In this document: in pieces, positions 1 to 6,993 of the stretch
Position numbering within the stretch: position 1 is the stretch's first letter
How the letters are laid out: every line of letters begins with the position of its first letter
Assembly: GCA_937981585.1 (NCBI GenBank)
Contig: CALJOA010000003.1
Coordinates: 1 to 36,973, forward strand
Reading direction: 5' to 3'
DNA length: 36,973 nucleotides
Source of the DNA: an uncultured Pirellulaceae bacterium
Lineage (GTDB): Bacteria > Planctomycetota > Planctomycetia > Pirellulales > Pirellulaceae
Position numbers and translations under genes: made by a program
Notes under the pieces: model-generated
What the model was told of the DNA's origin: nothing
The model's input: the letters and a program-made list of their open reading frames with translations, nothing else
The model's database searches: none

Positions 1-2
1 GC

Positions 3-956
3 CAAGGCTTCGAAGTGTTTCTGGTCAGCGTGGAAGGGCAGTCAATTAGCGGCTCGCCCAGGTCCGATGTTTCGACGGCCCACGGCAAATCAAGTCAATG
101 GGATCAACCGTCGCTCTACGCTGATGCGTTTCGGCTGAACTTAAACAGCAAAGAAACTTCATCACGCGATGTCGCACAGTTCTCGCAGTCCGCTGGAACA
201 CCTGGAGGATCACAATCTCAATCCGTCAGTATTAGCGACGAAGATCTCATCTTCATTCGCACCAACCCTGGCCGGGACTTGGAGCGATCGTCGCTTCACA
301 CAACGTTTCTCGAAACGTGCCAAGTCGCCAAAGCCGGCGGAATCCGAGTCGTCAATGATCCCGAACGACTAAGTTTCTTCGCAAGCAAAGCCGCAGTTGC
401 CGTCTTACCCGCCGAGTATCGGCCTGAGATGCTGGTCACCAGCAACATGGAATGGGTAGAGAATTTTATTCGAGAATCCGACTGTGACTGTGTCGTCAAA
501 CCGTTGCTTGGCTCTCGCGGCAATGACGTTATCCGCACGAACTCGGACTCTGAAAATCTCTCTGAGACACTAGACCGGTTTCACAATCAAAGCATTGTTG
601 TTCAGCACTTCATTGACTACGATGAACCGGGAGACAAACGAGTCGTTGTTCTTAACGGTGCACTCATCGAACAGGATGGGCACATCGCGGGCATCCACCG
701 TATTCCAGCCGACGGCGACTTTCGCGCCAACCTTCACGCGGGTGGTACGGCACGACCGCTAAAACTAACGCAGAAACAACGTGTTGCCACGCTCGCAGCT
801 GCATCAGTTCTCTACAATGCTGGAATCCAGCTCGCCGGCATCGACTTGATCGGCAACAAAGTGATCGAGTTCAATGTCTTTAGCACTGGTGGACTGTACG
901 ACGCCAACCGGTTTTCGAATCTTGATTTCGCTGACTCGATCGTAAAAGCACTTTGA
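3..956 (+). CDS. Glutathione-synthetase-like ATP-grasp protein (5' end outside window)
   Basis: The frame is open from the left edge (residues QGFE precede the first GTG at 15), so the gene starts upstream and the GTG is probably internal. The C-terminal half follows the prokaryotic glutathione synthetase (GshB)/RimK ATP-grasp pattern: VVKPLLGSRGND as the nucleotide-binding lysine/glycine loop, GDKRVVVLNG, then DGDFRANLHAGG, and GIDLIGNKVIEFNVFSTGG with the metal-binding Glu/Asn. The family ligates an amino acid or peptide carboxylate to an amine using ATP. Whether this one makes glutathione or another ligated product cannot be told; no partner gene is visible. The middle part (DLIFIRTNPGRDLE, then GIRVVNDPERLSFFASK) also matches the GshB layout. 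It ends at a TGA and is followed by a 536-bp non-coding stretch. Confidence 0.8.
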   Translation, partial: QGFEVFLVSVEGQSISGSPRSDVSTAHGKSSQWDQPSLYADAFRLNLNSKETSSRDVAQFSQSAGTPGGSQSQSVSISDEDLIFIRTNPGRDLERSSLHTTFLETCQVAKAGGIRVVNDPERLSFFASKAAVAVLPAEYRPEMLVTSNMEWVENFIRESDCDCVVKPLLGSRGNDVIRTNSDSENLSETLDRFHNQSIVVQHFIDYDEPGDKRVVVLNGALIEQDGHIAGIHRIPADGDFRANLHAGGTARPLKLTQKQRVATLAAASVLYNAGIQLAGIDLIGNKVIEFNVFSTGGLYDANRFSNLDFADSIVKAL

Positions 957-1206
957 GAAAAGTCTGATGCCCCAATTCTTACAACGGAACTACAACAAGA
1001 TGGGGCACTTTAACCCGATATGCCGCTAACACGCCCCAAATGCAAATTGAAGTGCCGAGCTTAGTTCGGGGACATTTCGGGGACAATATTGCCAATTCAA
1101 ATTCAATTTATAGAATGCTTCACACACATTGCGTGTTTTCGTTCAACAAAATTGGGAATTCAAAAGCGATTCAAATTCAATTGGCAATGCATTGCCACAA
1201 GTCATC

Positions 1207-1259
1207 TTGAGGGCCTAGTGGGAGATAATCCCGTGGAAGTTCGAATCTTCTCAGCCGCA
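1207..1259 (+). pseudogene. tRNA-Leu(GAG) 3'-half fragment, copy 1
   Basis: From the anticodon loop onward the sequence reads as a class II tRNA: TTGAGGG loop (1207-1213, anticodon GAG), long variable arm with a GGGA/TCCC stem (1220-1223 and 1229-1232), T-arm GGAAG-TTCGAAT-CTTCT (1235-1251), 3' acceptor strand CAGCCGC (1252-1258) and discriminator A (1259). The 5' half is missing: no GCGGCTG acceptor strand and no matching anticodon stem lie upstream. The homology starts at the anticodon loop, a common crossover point for tRNA-targeting integrases. It is not a functional tRNA. A partner copy lies at 21120-21169. Confidence 0.75.
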
Positions 1260-1270
1260 CTCGGATTTTA

Positions 1271-1308
1271 AGGGACTTGCAACGTTTTGTTGCCGGGCCT
1301 TTTTCTTT
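1271..1308 (+). terminator. Hairpin and T-rich tract after tRNA fragment copy 1
   Basis: GCAAC (1279-1283) pairs with GTTGC across a short T-rich loop, and the hairpin is followed by a T-rich run. The same element follows the second tRNA fragment at 21182-21220 with better pairing, so it probably belonged to the original tRNA gene as its terminator and was duplicated with it. Confidence 0.5.
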
Positions 1309-1491
1309 TGGCACCCGCCTGCGGGGACATTTCGGGGGCAATGCAACCCTGCAGCCACCATCGCTATGAAGCGTACCGTCAACCTCGGGTGTAAGTTACC
1401 CGTTTCAGAGAGATAAAGCGATTGAGCCGGAAGCAATTGACGAGCAGTTGTAGCCTACCAGTCGCGTTTGGACCAACGAATTGACTGAGGG

Positions 1492-2265
1492 TCAGAGTTG
1501 TTCGGACCGACTGGCCAGCACCACGTCATACCTTGCGCGCCATGAATCGACCTTAACCGATTCAAATCCGGAATCTTCCAGCAACTTGCGAGTAGCACCT
1601 GGGCTTTGAAATCTTCCTCGGAATAGCCACGCAAACCGTTTGCCGACCTGAGTCGTCAGCAGCAGACCTCCCGGTTTTAGCGAAGCCGAAATCTGGTTTA
1701 ACAAGCGTGGAAGATCCGGTATCAACTCCGAGACTTCAAGCAACAAAACGACATCGTAAGCGTGTAAACTCTCCGCCGTCCACTCCTGGAGATTGACCTG
1801 CTCAAACGTAACACGTTCGGAAGAGATCTGATTCTCTAAAAGATGGCGACGAAAAACTTCAATCATCTTTGGAGAAAAATCGACAGCGTGGATGGTCCCT
1901 TGAAACTGGTGGGACTGAAGCAACGAAAGGCTTAAACGCCCTGTTCCACAGGCCAGATCCAGCACCTTTGCATTCTCATCCTGCCCCACTTGGCCCAGAA
2001 CTGGGGAAAGAAAGAGCCGTTGGTTGAACTCTTCGGATTGGTATTCGAGGCTGTTCCATTTTCCTTCATACCAAGGAGAAAGCCAGTCGTAACTTCTTCG
2101 CACCAACCCGGTACCCAGATAGCTCCATTCCGTAAGCATCATCCAAACAAAGACACCGGTACAGCAAACTCCCAGGACCAAAACCCAAATTTCGATCGAG
2201 AAATTCAACAATTTCGCGTCCCCGCTTGTAGTCCGTGAGCCATCGATTGAAAGTATCGATATCAA
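1492..2265 (-). CDS. Membrane-anchored class I SAM-dependent methyltransferase
   Basis: 257 residues. One hydrophobic segment at about residues 24-44 is followed by a Rossmann-type methyltransferase domain. Motif I is VLDLACGTGRL, the following acidic position is in IHAVDFSPKM, and a motif IV-like stretch is YDVVLLLEVSELI; LKPGGLLLTT is the usual post-motif turn. The protein should transfer a methyl group from S-adenosylmethionine, but its substrate is unknown. The start is a TTG; the next in-frame ATGs (residues 42-43) would remove the membrane segment, so the N-terminus is uncertain. It is transcribed away from the pilin gene and shares a 300-bp upstream region with it. It lies just inside the left tRNA-derived repeat. 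Confidence 0.8.
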   Translation of the reverse strand: MISILSIDGSRTTSGDAKLLNFSIEIWVLVLGVCCTGVFVWMMLTEWSYLGTGLVRRSYDWLSPWYEGKWNSLEYQSEEFNQRLFLSPVLGQVGQDENAKVLDLACGTGRLSLSLLQSHQFQGTIHAVDFSPKMIEVFRRHLLENQISSERVTFEQVNLQEWTAESLHAYDVVLLLEVSELIPDLPRLLNQISASLKPGGLLLTTQVGKRFAWLFRGRFQSPGATRKLLEDSGFESVKVDSWRARYDVVLASRSEQL

Positions 2266-2573
2266 AAAGGAACGCAGTACAACTCGATGGTCTACCTAAC
2301 AAAGACATTCACTCAACGTCTTTCACACGTTCCAACTGATGCTAAAAGCGATTTCAATAGATTGCAAATAGGTAGAGATTGCAAATTAGAGTTTAAAACC
2401 TTCCCCTCCTCGTGTTCTTTGGAGTCGTTTTGAACACCAGTCGGGGAAGCCTTTTTTGCAAACAGTTTCCAGTGTGACTAGACTACGACCCGAGAACTTT
2501 CAATACTTCGGCGGGACGCAAATTTGTTCCTGATCATTCAGGGCAATGTCAATGACAATGGATGGGTAGGTTT
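2266..2573. promoter_or_regulatory. Divergent upstream region of methyltransferase and pilin genes
   Basis: About 300 bp without a gene. It holds two direct copies of AGATTGCAAAT (2359-2369 and 2376-2386) and a nested hairpin with a T-run (2400-2457). Similar TTGCAA boxes lie between the second tadA and the kinase-fold gene. No clear -35/-10 pair could be assigned by eye. Confidence 0.4.
2400..2457 (+). terminator. Two-tier hairpin with T6 tract upstream of the pilin gene
   Basis: The outer stem CTTCCCC (2400-2406) pairs with GGGGAAG (2443-2449). The inner stem GTGTTC (2412-2417) pairs with GAACAC (2432-2437). They are separated by a symmetric 5x5 internal loop, and CCTTTTTT follows. It resembles an intrinsic terminator or leader attenuator and lies about 117 nt before the pilin start, so it could end a short leader RNA or attenuate pilin transcription. 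I recognise no known riboswitch class in it. Confidence 0.45.
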
Positions 2574-2783
2574 ATGAACAAGACATTTTCGATTGTTTTT
2601 AGTCGACTGAAGCGCTTTAACCGTGATGAAAGCGGCGAGCAAAACATGTCGACGGTGATGCTGCTTGGGTTGGGCGCATTGGTTGTCGTAGGTTTGATCG
2701 CGATTGGAGTCTACATCTTTAATTACTCCAAAGAAGCTATCGAAAGCGGTACAGAAGACCCCGGTTTTCAGACTCCATCCTAG
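2574..2783 (+). CDS. Small Flp/Tad pilin-like protein
   Basis: 69 residues from the ATG at 2574, preceded by GGGTAGG at good spacing; an in-frame ATG at 2562 has no such site. The layout is that of a class IVb (Flp) prepilin: a basic N-terminus ending RDESG, then one hydrophobic segment (about residues 28-53) and a very short tail. The likely prepilin-peptidase cut is after Gly21. After that cut the residue at +5 is Ser, whereas Flp pilins usually carry Glu there with Tyr next; the only nearby acidic residue is Glu at +1. It is followed by the prepilin peptidase gene and opens the Tad cluster, which supports a role as major pilin or pseudopilin. Family assignment rests on architecture and context. 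Confidence 0.7.
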   Translation: MNKTFSIVFSRLKRFNRDESGEQNMSTVMLLGLGALVVVGLIAIGVYIFNYSKEAIESGTEDPGFQTPS

Positions 2784-2925
2784 GGCGAGCTTCGAGATCT
2801 GCCCGGCTTTTACTGGAACGATTCGCTTGCCAAGCTGGTGCGACAGACCACCCTTTTCTTGGAATCGGTTCTCTCGAAATGGAAATGAACCATAGAACGT
2901 ATCGCTAATTTGATAGCCGCACATT

Positions 2926-3660
2926 TTGAACAAACAACTTTGGACATGCATGAAAGATGGGTCCGGCCGCAAAAACGCGTGGATCATCGCTTTGCTTTCT
3001 CCAATCCTGTTTGGATTGGGAGCGGCTGTTTTTGCAGGTGAATCACATGGATTTCCCTGGTTGACCGGCTGTGGATTGACGCTGCTGGTACTTTTGGCCG
3101 TTATCACTTGGACCGACGGACACTGGAAGAAAATTCCTAACTGGGCGACCTATCCCGCGTTGCTTTGGTTTCTCGTTTTCAACAGCATTGCTTCGATTGT
3201 CGAAATGACCTCGGGAGGTCAAGGCAAAGCACTCACTGCAGAGTGGTTTACGGCGATTGGGCCCGATTCGCTGGGGGCGATCGGGATCAAGGCCAGCCTT
3301 TTAGGCGCAGTCGGATGTTTTGGTGTAATGGTGGTTTTGTCGGGATTCCTCAAGACGTCTGGTGGAGACGTCAAACTTCTCACCGCGATCGGATCTTGCC
3401 TGGGCATTCGCCTTGGCCTGTTGGCGATGTGCCTGGGCTACATAGTTGCCGGTTGCTATTCCTTGATTCTATGCATCTCACACTACGGCTTGTCCACAAT
3501 CCTGAAAGGGGTTTGGCGATCCGTAGCTCGCATCTTCCTTCCCTTCCTTCCTTCAGTCGATCCCAAGACTGAGCAGGGCAGCGATGAATTTCTCAGCACG
3601 GGCATCCCGTTGGGAATTCACTTTGCCTTTGGAACTGTTATTGCGATGTGGATGTGCTAG
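2926..3660 (+). CDS. cpaA: Prepilin peptidase, CpaA/TadV type (A24 family)
   Basis: 244 residues with several hydrophobic segments. The two aspartates of the membrane aspartyl prepilin peptidases are both present: Asp64 in TDGHWKKIPNW and Asp148 in SGGDVKLLTAIG. The usual GxGD motif reads S-G-G-D here, so its first glycine is replaced. The enzyme should cleave the leader of the pilin and the TadE/G-like proteins after glycine at the inner membrane. The start is uncertain: TTG at 2926 gives the length quoted, while an ATG at 2950 would drop eight residues. It stands between the pilin and the TadE-like genes. No fused N-methyltransferase domain is seen, as expected for the CpaA group. Confidence 0.82.
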   Translation: MNKQLWTCMKDGSGRKNAWIIALLSPILFGLGAAVFAGESHGFPWLTGCGLTLLVLLAVITWTDGHWKKIPNWATYPALLWFLVFNSIASIVEMTSGGQGKALTAEWFTAIGPDSLGAIGIKASLLGAVGCFGVMVVLSGFLKTSGGDVKLLTAIGSCLGIRLGLLAMCLGYIVAGCYSLILCISHYGLSTILKGVWRSVARIFLPFLPSVDPKTEQGSDEFLSTGIPLGIHFAFGTVIAMWMC

Positions 3661-3713
3661 TTAATTGGCGCCGATGCGTTTGGATTGGTGGTCTGTCAGA
3701 TCTGATTTGACAT

Positions 3714-3770
3714 GTAGTGGGATTCGCCAGAATTCCTAATTAGCCGAGGGTTTCTGGCGAAATCCACTAC
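3714..3770. repeat. Long hairpin (inverted repeat) in the gap after cpaA
   Basis: Two 19-base arms (3714-3732 starting GTAGTGG, and 3752-3770 ending CCACTAC) are complementary at 17 positions around a 19-base spacer. Both arms carry TTCGCCAGAA or its complement. No T-run follows, so it is not a classical intrinsic terminator. It resembles a dispersed REP/MITE-like palindrome or an mRNA processing hairpin. Confidence 0.6.
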
Positions 3771-3831
3771 GGCCAACTAATCATTTCAGCTTGGACGAAC
3801 CATTGGCTTAGTTTTTCTTTTGGAGAACGGG

Positions 3832-4053
3832 ATGAGAGAGGTGAGAAGGTCAGAACGCTTCGACGCGCACAAAGCAAAGCGCTTTGTCAACAGAGTCAAC
3901 AAAAGCGCCCGGCGCGGCTCTGTTGAACTGGAAGCCGTGCTCATCACGGCGGTCATGTTTCCCCTGGCGACGGCTTTGTACTACTTGGCCGCTCGTGCCT
4001 TCTCGGTGATGTACCTGACGATCGCGGGAATTCTCGAATGGCCCTATCTTTGA
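3832..4053 (+). CDS. Small TadE-like protein
   Basis: 73 residues from the ATG at 3832, with GGAG six bases upstream; a TTG at 3820 sits within that ribosome-binding region and is rejected. A basic N-terminus ending ARRGSVELEAVLITAVMFPL has the TadE-type hydrophobic segment with Glu residues just after a Gly-Ser, a plausible prepilin-peptidase site (cut after Gly). A second hydrophobic stretch carries on almost to the C-terminus, so there is almost no periplasmic domain. Twelve bases separate it from the next TadE-like gene, implying one operon. Role inferred: minor pilin-like subunit of the Tad apparatus. Confidence 0.7.
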   Translation: MREVRRSERFDAHKAKRFVNRVNKSARRGSVELEAVLITAVMFPLATALYYLAARAFSVMYLTIAGILEWPYL

Positions 4054-4065
4054 AACGAGTCTGCG

Positions 4066-4800
4066 ATGTTTGATCCCTTGGAGCTTTTTCGATCTGTCGA
4101 ATGGATCTGGCTAATCTGGTTGGCCAGTTGCGTTGTCGTTTTTTCGATTACCACTTGGGGACTTTCGCGAGTCTCCTGGGCTCAACTGGCTCAATTACAC
4201 CATGATCAACAAGGCGCAGCCTATGCGTTGTCCTACGTGATGGTCGTTCCAATCTATTTCTTTTTTGTCTGCCTGGTAGTCGAGTCGTCCAACATTCTGA
4301 TCACCAAGGCAGGTACGGTTTACTCAGCCTTTGCGGCAGCTCGCACAGCAGTCGTCTGGGAATCCGCGACTTCTCCGGACGACGCTCGTTCCCGAATCAC
4401 TGCCTCGGCACGTCAAGCGTTTGTGCCGTTTGCGACGGGGGTCAAAGTCCAAGGCGCTTCAACACCCAACTTGTCCAGCCAACAGCGCGAGTACCTCGAC
4501 GCTTACGAGGACTATGTCTCCGGCAAGCGAGTATCCAAAGGCAACATCGAGACGAAACTTGCCAACGCCGATCAGAAGTTGACGGTCGACTACCAGCCAG
4601 CCGGAAGTTGGAAAGACGATGTAGAAGTCAAAGTCTCTTATCAATTCCGATTCCACGTTCCCGGGATCGGCCATGCGTTGGGAACACTGGGAGCCGACAG
4701 ATATTTCTACTATGACATTGAATCGACTGTGCAGCTTCAATCGGAAGATCCTCAGAACGACTCAGGGCAAACCGGGATTAGTTATGCATCAACAAACTAG
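4066..4800 (+). CDS. TadE/TadG-like pilus assembly protein
   Basis: 244 residues. A first hydrophobic segment lies near residues 14-33; a second, ALSYVMVVPIYFFFVCLVVESS (about 49-71), follows the DQQGAA stretch and resembles the TadE transmembrane helix preceded by a glycine-containing pre-helix region. The remainder is an extracytoplasmic domain of small polar residues with AFAAARTAVVWE, typical of the TadE helix continuation. It would act as a minor pilin-like subunit embedded in the inner membrane. It overlaps the following tadG-like gene by 17 bases, suggesting translational coupling. The assignment depends on helix layout and position between other Tad genes. Confidence 0.68.
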   Translation: MFDPLELFRSVEWIWLIWLASCVVVFSITTWGLSRVSWAQLAQLHHDQQGAAYALSYVMVVPIYFFFVCLVVESSNILITKAGTVYSAFAAARTAVVWESATSPDDARSRITASARQAFVPFATGVKVQGASTPNLSSQQREYLDAYEDYVSGKRVSKGNIETKLANADQKLTVDYQPAGSWKDDVEVKVSYQFRFHVPGIGHALGTLGADRYFYYDIESTVQLQSEDPQNDSGQTGISYASTN

Positions 4801-6979
4801 ACTTGGTCCTGTTGTGCGGGCCCCTAAAACCTCGCCTCAATCGTTTCGGCAAAGAGTTCGCCGCGTTTTGATGGAGATCTATCTGGGCGATCAATTGGAA
4901 ACCACTGAAGATCCCGGCTGCCAAACTCGGCGGTCTCCGATTCACAGCAACGAAGACGGCAAGATCACGCTGATCACAACCGTTACGCTGATGTTCTTTC
5001 TGGTTCTGATTTGCTACATCGCAAACATTGGCAACAGTATTCGGCAGAAGATGGAGTTGCAGAACGCCGCCGATTCAGCCGCTTATTCGATCGCACTTTG
5101 GCAAGCCAGAGGGATGAACGCCACTACCGTTTCCAATCACATGCTGGGGGAAGCGAGCGCCCTGATCGTGATGGTCGAGTCGCTGGGAGGGCGGATCCAA
5201 ACCGAGAAAGGCAAGGACTACTATTCGAGTGATAGCCAAAAATACAACACGCAAATTGAATTTCTGAAGGTCGGCGCTCCCAACCCGGCTTTGGCTGCGA
5301 TAGATCGCAAAATCATTGACAACGTATCGAAGCTGTTGACTGAAGGGCTTGGCGGGCATGAGAAGGGCGGAAAGCACTCAGTAGGCGCCACGATTTTCGA
5401 TGGCAAGATGACGCTGAAGTATTCCTATACGCTTTCCCTCATTGTAAAGAATGCGTGCACGGCGGGCATTCTTGCCGTGAGGCTGATTCCGCCGTTAGTC
5501 TGGATCGAAATTCCTCTGACGGCAATCGATATCGCCATCACCCTGACGATGGTCGCCAAGATCGCTCAAGAGTTTGCGTTCCTCGAAGGACTCCAGGTGG
5601 TATCCGGCTTACTGGCGAAAGGGTTGCCGGCTATCGAAAAGGCGTTGATTCCAGCCGTCTCTATCTACGGTGCAACAGCAGCCGGCCATTCCCCGCTTGC
5701 CCCAGGTGGACCAATTTCCAGTGGCGAGACGACTGTTAATCGCGCCGCCGCCGAAACGCTCGAACGCTTGAACGAAGCTTGGGCCGGTCAAAAGATCGAA
5801 CTTGAAATGGTTCCGGATGTCGCCCAAATGACGTTGCCACTGGCCGCAGAGAAAGAACCAAAAACGTCGAGTTCGTCGGCGGGGTCATGGGACATGCCGG
5901 AAAGTCTTTGGGACGGCCCCAACGATCGCTTCTTCGAAAGCAAACTCATGGAAGAACTGCAGAAATTTCACCGCTCGGTAGATAAAGTGCTCGGTGGAGG
6001 TGTCAGGTTTATCGGGGTCCTGATTGATGCGATCTCGCTTATCCCGGGCTTGGGCTCCGGCGAACTTGGGGAAGCCCGGGAAAAACTAAACGATGCACTG
6101 GATAAACTGTCGTTACTTCCGCAACAGCCCGACTACCGAAACGGTTGTCCAGAAAACCCCTGCCACCACGAATCATCGCAATGGAAACTTGCAAAGTTCG
6201 ACTGGCAGGCTGAAAGAAAATCTCAATGGGTCCGCGGCACCTTTCCCTACGTCGAAAGCTATCGCGAGCCGATGATCCGCTGGATGCAAACAGGTACCGG
6301 TCCGCTGGATCTCGAACTTTGCAATGCTGCGACTTACTACACCCACTGGACCAATCGCTACACGCTGGCCAAATCATGGGAGATTCGCAGTAACTACGGC
6401 CAAGGCGCAGGCAGGCTGACGCCGCGCATGTTCGTTCTCAAAGAATCAAGCCCAGACAAAAAAGGATACGAAGCGTGGACGGATGATGACGACAAAGCGG
6501 AAGAGTTATTCGTTGTCTATGGAGTTGCATTTCGTCCCGCAGCAAAAGCTCATTTCGGCGCGCCGCTGTTTCCCAAATCAAATTCCGAGGGCGCCATCGC
6601 GATCTCCGCGGCGATGATTTACAACGCCAACGGACGAAACGTGCCTGCGCAAAACCCAACTAATTCTTTGAAACAGTTGAACAACGGTTGGGACACGCTG
6701 AACTGGTTGCCGCCAGTAGCCGCCAATGAATGGGGTGGGCAGCGGCCCAGAAACGATGTTGACGGCAACCCCTGGCACGTCCTCAAAGGCGACTTAAAAG
6801 CCAATCGAAACTCGCAAGTTCAAATCAATTGGCAAGCCAAATTGGTTCCGCTGACCGTCAATCCCGATGGCCCGCAAAAACTGGAAAAATCGGTCAATCT
6901 TTCCGGCTCTAAACTCGACGCCGAGGTCAAAGAATTGATCATCGAAGGACTCAAACGCCCCGAACTGATTACTCACTGA
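4784..6979 (+). CDS. TadG-like protein with large extracytoplasmic domain
   Basis: 731 residues from the ATG at 4784, chosen because it overlaps the previous gene by only 17 bases; the frame is open upstream to 4673 inside that gene. After a cytoplasmic leader of about 57 residues comes DGKITLITTVTLMFFLVLICYIANIGNSIRQK in pieces: a membrane helix (61-81) followed by MELQNAADSAAYSIALWQARGMN (88-112), which matches the TadG-like N-terminal motif of helix then LQNAADAAA. A further hydrophobic stretch lies near residues 210-255. The C-terminal half has no domain I recognise. It probably forms part of the Tad assembly in the inner membrane and periplasm. TadG proteins are variable in this region, so function beyond membership is unknown. 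Confidence 0.75.
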   Translation: MHQQTRLGPVVRAPKTSPQSFRQRVRRVLMEIYLGDQLETTEDPGCQTRRSPIHSNEDGKITLITTVTLMFFLVLICYIANIGNSIRQKMELQNAADSAAYSIALWQARGMNATTVSNHMLGEASALIVMVESLGGRIQTEKGKDYYSSDSQKYNTQIEFLKVGAPNPALAAIDRKIIDNVSKLLTEGLGGHEKGGKHSVGATIFDGKMTLKYSYTLSLIVKNACTAGILAVRLIPPLVWIEIPLTAIDIAITLTMVAKIAQEFAFLEGLQVVSGLLAKGLPAIEKALIPAVSIYGATAAGHSPLAPGGPISSGETTVNRAAAETLERLNEAWAGQKIELEMVPDVAQMTLPLAAEKEPKTSSSSAGSWDMPESLWDGPNDRFFESKLMEELQKFHRSVDKVLGGGVRFIGVLIDAISLIPGLGSGELGEAREKLNDALDKLSLLPQQPDYRNGCPENPCHHESSQWKLAKFDWQAERKSQWVRGTFPYVESYREPMIRWMQTGTGPLDLELCNAATYYTHWTNRYTLAKSWEIRSNYGQGAGRLTPRMFVLKESSPDKKGYEAWTDDDDKAEELFVVYGVAFRPAAKAHFGAPLFPKSNSEGAIAISAAMIYNANGRNVPAQNPTNSLKQLNNGWDTLNWLPPVAANEWGGQRPRNDVDGNPWHVLKGDLKANRNSQVQINWQAKLVPLTVNPDGPQKLEKSVNLSGSKLDAEVKELIIEGLKRPELITH

Positions 6980-6993
6980 GAATAGATTCCATA

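Larger units (their letters stand above)
1068..1342. repeat. Direct and inverted repeats enclosing the tRNA-Leu fragment
   Basis: Two nearly identical 20-bp direct repeats, 1068-1087 and 1323-1342 (GGGGACATTTCGGGG then A or G, then CAAT), bracket the region. The left one overlaps a tandem TTCGGGGACA. Inside are a perfect inverted repeat, ATTGCCAATT (1088-1097) and AATTGGCAAT (1179-1188), and a 13-bp direct repeat TTCAAATTCAATT (1096-1108 and 1170-1182). Clustered arm-like repeats next to a tRNA 3' half are typical of tyrosine-recombinase attachment regions, but no integrase is encoded in the window. The att reading is therefore inference. Confidence 0.55.
957..1491. other. Non-coding stretch with att-like repeat nest
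   Basis: There is no credible gene between the ATP-grasp gene and the convergent methyltransferase. A weak hairpin (TGCCCCA at 968-974 against TGGGGCA at 1001-1007) may help terminate the first gene, although no T-run follows it. The rest is occupied by the tRNA-Leu fragment and the repeats listed separately. The short open frames crossing the tRNA fragment are not considered coding. Confidence 0.6.

Noticed and set aside
1207..1259. Functional tRNA-Leu gene
   Set aside because: Only the 3' half is present. No 5' acceptor strand or matching 5' anticodon stem was found upstream.
1089..1271. 60-codon open frame
   Set aside because: It covers the repeat nest and the tRNA fragment, so coding is unlikely.
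2538..3107. 189-codon minus-strand frame over the pilin and peptidase genes
   Set aside because: It is antisense to two well-supported genes and has no family features.
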